Shown: positions 55,271 through 64,000 of the stretch, in pieces | How positions within the stretch are numbered: position 1 is the stretch's first letter | Layout: each line of letters begins with the position of its first letter | Source: Tetmemena sp. SeJ-2015 | Taxonomy: Eukaryota > Ciliophora > Spirotrichea > Sporadotrichida > Oxytrichidae | Assembly: GCA_027382625.1 (NCBI GenBank) | Contig: JAJKFJ010020788.1 | Location: 1 to 64,000, forward strand | Direction of reading: 5' to 3' | Length of the DNA: 64,000 bases | The notes under the pieces: generated by a model | What the model was told of the DNA's origin: nothing | What the model saw: the letters and a program-made list of their open reading frames with translations, nothing else | Databases searched by the model: none | Program-made: the position numbers and the translations under genes

Positions 55271-56735
55271 TTAGCACTTATGCACTAAAACTTATAAAGA
55301 AGGAGGGTATGGACCTAGCGGCCCAGAGAATTTAGTTTCTAGAGGAGATTAAAATCCAAAGAAAGCTCACGAAGAAAACTGACCCTAGCAGCTTTGTCCA
55401 TTTTCATTCAATCTAAGAGGATAAGGAAAACTTATACGTTTTGCAGACTTACATGCGAGGAGGGACGCTTAAGAAGTTTATCAGGAAGAACGGATTCCTC
55501 AAATCAAAGGATATCAGACAGATTTCAAAACTTCATTATTAAATTTTAATATCGCATTTATTTCCTATTAAATACTAATGTCACTTAAGACTCTAGAATA
55601 ACTTAAGATAGTTCATAGAGATATCACTCCAAATAAATATAGGTAAGAATTTAATAGATGATAAAGTCATTGAGTAATTGGAATTAATTTATAAAATATA
55701 TATTAAACGCTACAATGGCAGAGCGTCCTATTAGTACTCGCATTCTCTAACCTAAACGCTTAAACTCTCAAGATAATTATGGTGCAAAATTTCATCCTTT
55801 CACGTGTAAGTATAGAATTTGACCTAAGTAATCCCCAATTATCATAATGCGACATAAATTAAAATAAATAATGAAAAAAAGATGAAAAAAAATGAGAGAT
55901 AATTAAGCTTAATTCTTTTCTTTGATTTTCTTTTTTTCATTTATTCTAACTCACACTATTATTTAGGTTTCTACTTGCTACTCTCGATTTCAAAACCATT
56001 TCTACTTGTCCCTTTAAACTACCTCATTCAAAAATTAAACAGATAAAAACAGCTTCTTCTACTATACTAAGTGCATTCTGAATAAATAGTCTAGAACAAA
56101 TATATAATACTGTCTCTTGTTTTCCATGTCTTTTAGTTACATTTCTAAAATAATTCTCTAAATAAAAAAATTCTTCAGTATAATTATCAGTTTTTGTTAA
56201 TATGAAATAACATATTACTAACTGAGAAAGTTCGTAGTGGTTAATAGTTAAACGGCAATGTCTGATTCGCTATAGCTGATTTCGGACTTTCTACTTTTCT
56301 TAATAACGAAGAGCTAATTCCCCGGAAATGCGGAACGCCAGGTTATATTGCTCCAGAAGTACTGAGAGGGAAGGAATTCACTCTCAAATCTGACATATTT
56401 AGTTTTGGAAGCATAAACTAATTTCATAATAGTTTAAAATTGTGCTTAAAACAAAAGTGGCATTTAAAATTATATTTCTAGCTTCAAGTATCTCTTAAAT
56501 TTGTGTATAAGAGATGAGTTTACTTTACTAAATGATGACTGGCTAAAATATTTTTGCAGGATAGACTTAAACTGAGGTCCTGCGCAAAAACAGAGATGTA
56601 AAGATATAAGACCAGCTCAAAGTAATGCGAGTTTAAATGAGCAAAGCCAAAAATCTCTTAGTTCGTGTTTTGCATCCAGATCCTGAAGTTCGATTCACTC
56701 CAAATCAAGCACTGCAAACTGATTTCCTCTGAGAA
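55271..56735 (+). CDS. Protein kinase gene, heavily interrupted (MDS remnants in order)
   Basis: Blocks of one kinase domain in correct order separated by AT-rich stretches: ISTYALKLIKKEGMDLAAQR (ATP-binding Lys), LYVLQTYMRGGTLKKFIRKN, LEQLKIVHRDITPNK (catalytic loop), then after about 600 bp AIADFGLSTFLNNEELIPRK, CGTPGYIAPEVLRGKEFTLK, SDIFSFGSI, and NLLVRVLHPDPEVRFTPNQA followed by DFL TGA. The catalytic loop has Thr where most Ser/Thr kinases have Lys. The glycine loop was not found. The 55640-56250 gap contains an unrelated short open stretch (MAERPISTRILQPKRLNSQD). Either long IES or scrambled segments would explain this; I could not fix the pointers. Confidence 0.6.
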
Positions 56736-58916
56736 GAGTAGATCCTCATGAACTTAGCGACTGATGATCGTAGTAGATAGCCCTTGAGTCCACTCATTTT
56801 AAAATAGCATAAACCCCTATCTCACTTTTCCATTTATCAAAGTACTAACACCATCGATTATTAGAGTAAATCTAATAATAATCTCGCTAATTTTCAATCT
56901 CAGGAGCTGACACTCATCAGTAATTTTATTAATTATATACTAGGGGAAAGTATCATCATAAAATCTTTATGATGTGATCTTTGTAAAGGATAATTTAAAA
57001 AATATATATGTTGATATATTTTGTGATAACTATTATATTTAAATGAAGTAATGAGAATAGTTACTTGGAGATGAGGAAAAAATTTGTGATAACAAGCAAT
57101 TTTGACTCTATTTCTCAATGCGTTTCACCATCGAACAGGGAATAGAATGGTTAGGAGAGAAGGTCAACCGTTGATGTTAGGCGGAGGAGGAAGGCAAGTC
57201 AAAAATAGGATCTTACATTCCAAGCTCAAAAGCTCGAACAACGTACTTTATCTAGGAGTCTTAATTTAAATTTTAAGCAATAAGATTTTATAATAAGATA
57301 GTATTATAATTAAAAGAACTTATTTAATTAAAATAAAAAGTCCAATAGCTAGCCTCAGATAATGCAACCTGCTTTAATTATAGTATTATCAGTCTTTAAT
57401 AAGTTTAATGACTTTATTGGAAATAATACCTCTGTGAATTCTAATAAAAAGTCGAAAAGCTATTTATCCCAAAGGTACTATATACACATTGAGAGAGAGC
57501 TCTAAACAGAAATTTTTAAACCTTCTGTCTTTAAATATGCAATATTTTTACTCTCAATATAATTTGTGTATGTTTAAAATATTTTAGCTTGAGCGAAACT
57601 AGAGTAAACTGCTCTTAAAGTTTTATATTTTTAAGCTAGAAAAAATAGAAGGAAATTAAGAAAAGAACTCTAAATTCTCAGACAACATTATTAAATAAAA
57701 TTATATCAAGAGAATTTCAACCGAAGATAGAAATCAATCCACACCCAGCAAATCCCCTGCTATAAAGATTAAAACTAATCAAGTTAGTAAACTATCATAT
57801 CTCTATGAAAAATATATCTTTTTCTTAATGAAATAAAAATAGAGATTGATTTTAATGTTTATATCGTCTATTGTCTATTAATTGATCTCTATAATTAAAT
57901 TTCCGATACTTTTAAATTAAGAAATAATCTTTATAAATTCGACTAAAACTTTTAGCACCTACAAAAAGATAAGTTGAGAAATCCTTATTTGTTATATTAA
58001 TATGTTAAATCTATGGTAGATTATAGTGTTGTTATTTACCCTGCCTGAGGTGGCACCCTTGGTATAGAAAGAGATTAATTATTAAGTTTTGGAACACATA
58101 GGTTAAAATGGAGTCTACATAGCCACTTTCAATGCCTAGTTTTTTGAAACAGTCTAAAGAAATTTTGAAAATGAAGATGATGAATAAGATTGCACCAGTT
58201 ACAAGAAAGCAGATTATTTATTTTGCCAGAAAAGGGTGAAGGGGTTAAATAAGAGGAGTCTGTTTTAAACCGACGAGGTAAAACTCAAAAAGTTTTTAAT
58301 AAGTAGCCTCAGTAAATTATCCCTTTTATTTTAAGTAAACTCTGTAGAAATAGGGTAGCCTCACCAATAAATAATAAATATTACCCTCTATTCAAGAATA
58401 AAATGAAACTAATTAAGATTACTAATATAGGTTTAATATATTTTGGTAAATAAATTAAAATAGCTATTAAGTTAAATGTCATTAATTAGTGGTAGTGCAA
58501 GTGTATATTTGAAAATTTATTACTTCCAATATATTCAACCTCAATCTAATAAATATATACTTGCAATTTTGTCGAGATCACTCAGTTCATAGTTATAAGT
58601 GCCACAAGTTCTATGCTAGCTCATATTTAAATTTAAATATAATTCGAGTGCAATATCTCACTACTGAGAAGTGCTATTGAGATAATTAAAGAAACAACTT
58701 ATATTAATGATAGCTGCAGATCAAGGGGGTGAATGTTTTATTTCAGCTGTAAACTCCTCATTGATTATTTTTAAATTAATAATTACCGATCTTAATTAAA
58801 TTATAAGCTATAATAATGTATTGCTTAAATTAAGATACTATGTGTAATTAATTGTTTCCTTAAAATATTTTTTATGAGCAGAATTTGTTAAGTATAATTT
58901 GAGAATAGCAATCTCG
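56736..58916. other. AT-rich region with doubtful coding fragments
   Basis: Mostly AT-rich. Short stretches with protein-like composition occur at 56750-56950 (forward, polar), 57120-57260 (forward, MRFTIEQGIEWLGEKVNR then a Gly-rich bit) and 58080-58270 (forward, basic). None can be extended or recognised. They may be stray MDS of other genes or chance. Confidence 0.35.
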
Positions 58917-61900
58917 TATAAAAGGAACTATGCAAAGATGGAGTCCTCGAGAATAATAAAAATTAAAATCAATTATAATAAGAAGAGCCTCTATTAGAAG
59001 TAGAGAGTTAGGAATTTCTGAATTCTTTGGCTGAGGAATATCAGTGCGAAGAAATACCAGTTTTCGAAATTATTACATTCTTCGAATCTAAGGAATAGAG
59101 ATATCATAATCTTAAATTATTTTTTAATTTGAAAAGATAACTAATGAGCAGTATAAATTAGGTCTAGGTAATAAGAAGCATTTAATGAGTGCTTATTTAT
59201 AAGTATTAATGTTCTAAAGGATTTCTCATTAGAGGAGAGATACAATAGATAAATTTAATTTAGTAAAAATCATAATCCCATCTCTTTGAGTATATTATTA
59301 GATCATGTAAAATAAAATAAATTGACAAGTTGAGATTCATAGATAAATTTATTCTTCTGCTAAACCTCTTTTTATAAAAGGATATTATGTTTTAGATTAT
59401 ATCACTAAGTTCTGATTAATTAGAGAGTTGCGAATTTAAAACGTTATATAAATATAATTCAAAATTTATTCAGGATTAAAGTATCTTTATTTCGTAAATG
59501 AGGTTTGCGATTTATTAAAGGTTAATTTACTGATTCATCATTGATATCAAGCTTAGTTTGTACTAAATTATTTATTTTGCGATATAAATGCACGTTACTC
59601 TAAATCTATTAACTTCAGTATTCAATAAATTATTTATAATTCTGAGGAAAGAGCTTAAATACAAAATTATTAAAATTGCTAAGATTAATAAAATTGATTT
59701 ATATAAAATTTAATATTTTAGTACATCATCCAACTGCTACCTCTGAGAGTTTATCCTTTTTTATCCTTTTTAATTTAAGTAAATTTTATTATCTATTAAT
59801 TTCTGAGTAATAATTGAGTTATCTAAGTTATATCCTTAGCTAAGTTTAAATAGAGTGAAGTGGAAGGGTTTAATCTTGAAAATATATTTAATTATTTTTA
59901 GTTATAAAAAGCTTTGAACAACACAGAAGACATACCCATAATAGAACTATGCATAAAATATCATTTTAATTTAATGCATATCTCAAACAAGTACTTCGAC
60001 AGAATCGATATAAAATCTTCCAAATTCTTAAGGATTAGTGACGAAAGGAGGAAGCAAATTATCAAATGAGTTAAGAATTAGCCTTCCTTTATAATATAAA
60101 TTCAATTTAAAAATTTTTTGATAATGGGATTTACTTGGACAGATAGAAGCGAGAAAAAATAAAAACTGGATTCTGTTTAGTGCTCGCTAGAAAGTGGATC
60201 AGTGGCCTCTTTCCTTAAAAATGACTCAATTTTATAAGATCTAGAAAAAGATGAAAGTGGCCTCGTCTGCTCACACAACTGCTTTGTGAAAGTCTATGGA
60301 AAGTACCTGATACTCTAAAGTCTCGAAAACCTCGACTATCTAGTAATAAATGTTAAAAACTTCTATCTTAAGGACCAAATAAATAATCCAAGTGAATCTT
60401 ATTTACTGTAATTTATTTTGATATATAAAGTGAAGAAGATGAGTAAGAAGGGAGGGAATAGTTGCGTGACTATAATAGACTGACGGCCTTTGAACTATAT
60501 AAATAGTCTCACTAATTTTCCTTGCATATCGAGGAGTCTAATATGCGATATAACCAACAGCTTCTGGGAAGCACCAATCTGAGGATAAAGTTCCTACTTA
60601 ACTCTGTAATGATAAATGAGGCATTCCAAATTATAAGCAATCAACTGCATTTGTGGTGTATTTAAAAAGCTGACTTTAGAAGATTTGATATTTAGAGGTC
60701 TCTGGGTAGTGGCTCACAAGGTGCCGTTCTCAAGGTTAAATAAGTATTCTCTTACAGCGAGAAACTAAATATAAGCATCTAATTTAATAATAAATACGCA
60801 CTACTATAAAGGATACATGTTTTATTTTTAGTGCACTTAAGATTCTCAGTAAGTTATATTGCATATATTATTAAGTTGGATGAAAATCCAATTACGTCGA
60901 GCCATATATACAATGAAATCAAGATATTACGGACAATCAAAGAAAATATAGCCTAAAACGTTGTCCATCTTTATTAAATCTTTGAGGATGAAGAAAACAT
61001 TTTCAAAAATATAAAGTAAAAAGCATAGATATTTATTTTGACATTTATCTTTTTAGATATTAAATATGAAAGATTTTTTAATCGTGCTCATGTCTCATGT
61101 TTGCAGGATGCGAAAGCTGGATAAGCTAATGGAGGTAGTAAAAATTAACAATCCACCAATAAATTTAGTTAACATTGAACTGAGAGGAAGATAATTTCTT
61201 TGAATCTGAAGTCTTATTTTAAGGAAATAAAATTCAATGAATTAGTGCTGAAATTATATTTATTAAGACTAAAAAGTGGCTTTTAAATCAGCCATTATAA
61301 ATTAACTTTTATCTCTTGTTAAGCCTGAAAAAAGGAGGAAATCTCACTAGTAAAGTGGAAGAGTTTGGATCTTACACTGAACCAGAGGCAAAGTAAGTTA
61401 CTAGATAAGTTTTATAATCGCTAGTACAACTTCACAGGCTCAAAATCTTGCACAAAGACTTAACTCCCCACAATATTTTATACGATTACAAATGTACTAG
61501 GGAGGACTTGGAATTCGCAGATGCCAGTCTAATTGATTTTGGCCTCTCCAATAAATTTGACAAGAACAATCTTAAATTATGATATACCGATCTTTAAAGT
61601 TATATTTTCAATGAGTCCCTATTTAATAAGTGCGGAACCCCGGGATATATAGCACCCGAAGTTATTAAAGATGGATGCTATTCGGCAAAAAGTGACGTTT
61701 TCAGCTTAGGCTGTATTTTATTCCACTTAATAACGGGGAAGCATCTCTTTGACGGCGATGATGTAGAGTTAATTTTAGAAAACAATCTCAGATGTGAAAC
61801 AGAGGAAAGTTTATCAGCTTTAAACGAGTGTAGCGAATCCTTACTTGACTTTAAATCGTAATTACTATTTAATTTGGTTTGAGAATTAATTTTTGGGACT

Positions 61901-62160
61901 TACTACGATAAATGGTAACCAAGGATCCCGAATAGCGACCAACTGCAGTTGAAAGTTTAAACCACCCCTGGTTAGCCAAGGCAAGAAAAGCCTAGAATCC
62001 CCCACCTAAATGCTATCCTAGCAAAAGTTAATTAGGGATGCTCACAACAAGTGCGTTTTAGAACCAGATTTCAGGAATAACCAAAATTGAGAAAAGATAA
62101 TTTAATTAGCAATATATTTTGACACTGTTAAAGCAATCACAAGTGAAGCCAATAATATGA
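58917..62160 (+). CDS. Protein kinase gene with N-terminal extension, interrupted by AT-rich inserts
   Basis: A probable N-terminal acidic segment at 58925-59130 (LLEVESQEFLNSLAEEYQCE) and a PH-like segment at 60125-60350 (SHNCFVKVYGKYLILQSLEN) precede the kinase. The domain shows DIQRSLGSGSQGAVLKVKQV (Gly loop), SHIYNEIKILRTIKENIAQN, LKIFHKDLT-type catalytic loop (LHKDLTPHNILY), SLIDFGLSNKFDKNN (DFG), KCGTPGYIAPEVIKDGCYSA, SDVFSLGCILFHLITGKHLF, and DPEQRPTAVESLNHPWL. One intron is clear (61392-61423, GTAAGT..GCTAG). As in the kinase at 55-57 kb, Thr replaces the usual catalytic-loop Lys, so the two genes look related. Several inserts remain unresolved. TGA at 62158-62160. Confidence 0.65.
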
Positions 62161-62222
62161 CTTCAAGATTATATTTTAGTCGCAAAAGAGGTTTATTTTA
62201 TAGATCTATCAAACAAAATATA

Positions 62223-62836
62223 ATGGAAGAACAAAATGAGCTCGACTAATAAAATATAAATATGTCAGCTGCTCATAGTAAATTTTCTAAACGTCAGCAT
62301 CCTATATTGAACCTAAATCAGTGTTTTATATTATGTTCGATAACAAAGAATCAGTATAATAGTCATGGCCAAGAGACTATAAATTAGGAATTATTTATTT
62401 TAGACTATAACTCAGTCGATGACTTAGGACAGAGCTCCAGTTTACTATAGGTTGAATTTGATTAGTGTATATGAGGGTTGTGAAAAGTAGATCTATAGGG
62501 TTGGGAAAAAGTGGAGCGTTAAGTGCCTTATTTAAATAAAATTAATTTTTGAATTTAATCACGAATAGAATCTAAGATGAAAGAGAAGAACTTCATGGTG
62601 GCATTTTCGTAGCAGGCTTAAAATTCGATGACATGTAACAACTGACTCAGGATAGCAAAAAGCAAAAGGTAAAGTCAGAGGGAGAAGAAACAAAAATTTT
62701 GAGCGACGGATTTAAGAACTTGTTGATAAGCCAAACTACAAACCAATCCTTCAATTCAGAAGTGAATCCTCTCTAATCAAGGAACACAGAAACCGTCAAG
62801 ATGAAGGCTGATGACTACTACTTGATACATCGCTGA
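62223..62836 (+). CDS. Hypothetical polar protein
   Basis: ATG 62223 (MEEQNELDQQNINMSAAHSK) opens a polar stretch to about 62470. A second block at 62590-62836 (GIFVAGLKFDDMQQLTQDSK, FKNLLISQTTNQSFNSEVNP, MKADDYYLIHR) ends at TGA 62834-62836. Between them lies AT-rich sequence with a frame change, an intron or IES not resolved. It may be the C-terminal part of the preceding kinase or a separate gene. No domain recognised. Confidence 0.4.
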
Positions 62837-64000
62837 GAGACTGTAACTTGGATTGACATGTTCTACCATTTATATTAAAAAGCTATATATCTAATTGCGT
62901 AAATATATTAAAAGTCAAATCTCCACTTTCTTCCTCATCATAGATCAACTTTTCACAACACTTCTTTTCACTAATCATATTCAACCTATAATGTCTGGAA
63001 GCTAGTGAAAGCAAAATGAGAAGTGATAATAAGTACTATTTTCAAAATTCTCTATAAGGGCTCAAAGCTTCATAACCTACTCCCTCAAAGTCTCAAATAC
63101 ATCACACTCACAAGAACACAGACTGGAGAAATTAACTTTATACTTTTTTATACTGCTTTGAAGAGGAAAAATATAGAAAATTATCAGAGGAATAGAACTC
63201 ATAGTTCAAGCTAAAATATTCACAAAAGCTAGGTCTTTAAATTAAATATTGTTTTACTTAACCCACCTTTGCACAAATAATCTTCATACATGCCCTCACG
63301 GCGCGTCTTTAATTGCATTTAAGAAGGAGCAAATGAAGATAGCTCTATTATTAACCTATAAGATTCAGAGATCTCTTTAGAGAATCTTATTTTAACTTCT
63401 TTTTTTAAATCCTTCAAATCAAGATAAAACTTATGAAAATAAATACTTATAAGCCGAATAATTAAAACAAAGAAACTTCACGAATGCAGACATAAGGTGC
63501 TTAGGTGAAAAATCATAAACAAAGTTGAATAAGCATGGAGAGGTTGAAGCCGAGATTACATAAAAACTTATACAATATGATTTCTTTCTTTTAATATAAG
63601 TATTTTTATTTTCAACCAGCTGATTATCACTTAATTTTAGAGTGAAAGAGTATGAAGAATTAAAGTGCATTCAAGGCATAACAATATTCATTTTTATTAA
63701 GACTTCACCTATTTAAGGTTTATTTCATTAAGCCAAAATAATGATAATAGGTCATTGTTTCTATTAAAGGTTTCGCTCAGGAAATTTTATAAAGTGGTTC
63801 AGCATTTGCTCTGTAATAAAGTTTGAATAATTAGGCCAAGTCTTTATTTAAATACAAATCTCAGCTTTCTAAGTTTAACAGGTCAGCTTCATCAATTTTT
63901 TGCCATATGATTAAATTTAAGAAACTAACTATGATAAGGCTTACTTGATCATGTGCCGTAAATAAATAATTGACTTTCTTCTCTTGATAACTTTCATCTA
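62837..64000. other. AT-rich region without a recognisable gene
   Basis: Short frames on both strands have no protein-like conservation that I can see. No repeats or RNA genes noticed. Confidence 0.4.

Noticed and set aside
55271..62160. Kinase fragments as part of a transposon-borne kinase
   Set aside because: The blocks are in order, include all main kinase subdomains, and have no zinc finger or transposase neighbours.

Overview
This window reads as germline (micronuclear) DNA of a spirotrich ciliate of the Oxytricha/Stylonychia type. TAA and TAG lie inside reading frames at Gln positions of conserved proteins, and TGA is the only clean stop. Ordinary GT..AG introns of about 25-110 nt occur. 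In addition, many coding regions are broken by short AT-rich inserts that lack GT..AG ends, are flanked by 3-8 bp direct repeats, and restore a conserved protein when the insert plus one repeat is removed. That is the signature of internal eliminated sequences (IES) between macronuclear-destined segments (MDS). I worked out about 25 of them by hand. At least two genes, and probably a third, are scrambled, with segments inverted or permuted and matching pointers at the ends to be joined.

Layout. 0-5 kb: AT-rich DNA, ribosomal protein eL39, a coiled-coil protein and a leucine-rich-repeat protein. 5.6-10.6 kb: an acetate-transporter-like GPR1/FUN34/YaaH protein and an ankyrin-repeat membrane protein. 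10.9-13.9 kb: a DHHC palmitoyltransferase that appears split into an inverted N-terminal and a forward C-terminal part, interleaved with another gene. 14.2-16.3 kb: an ADGF/ADA2-type adenosine deaminase with at least four IES. 16.3-17.8 kb: a RING-H2 protein whose 3' end is duplicated across a 117-nt poly(T). 17.8-21.7 kb: three consecutive forward genes for cilium or dynein biology (IQUB, a CIMIP2/FAM166-like protein, NUDCD3). 21.8-25.5 kb: exportin-2 (CSE1), with its 5' half forward and its 3' half inverted.

25.6-29.4 kb: two reverse genes for membrane or secreted-type proteins, one with a GGDTDP repeat. 29.7-30.8 kb: an FMN hydroxyacid-oxidase homologue with a degenerate active site. 30.9-39.3 kb: long Gln-rich genes and a GOLD-domain protein. 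39.4-47.0 kb: an MGGCC-type lipid-anchored protein and a very long coiled-coil/LRR gene. 47.0-53.4 kb: a scrambled coiled-coil (DUF4795/QRICH2-like) gene whose pieces surround a complete protein-kinase gene. 53.5-62.8 kb: AT-rich DNA with two heavily interrupted kinase genes. The last 1.2 kb shows nothing I can call.

The sequence also contains several one-base frame slips inside well-conserved domains, which look like assembly or sequencing errors. Exon, IES and intron edges are given only where the protein alignment decided them; elsewhere gene limits are approximate. All family assignments are by eye, with no database search.
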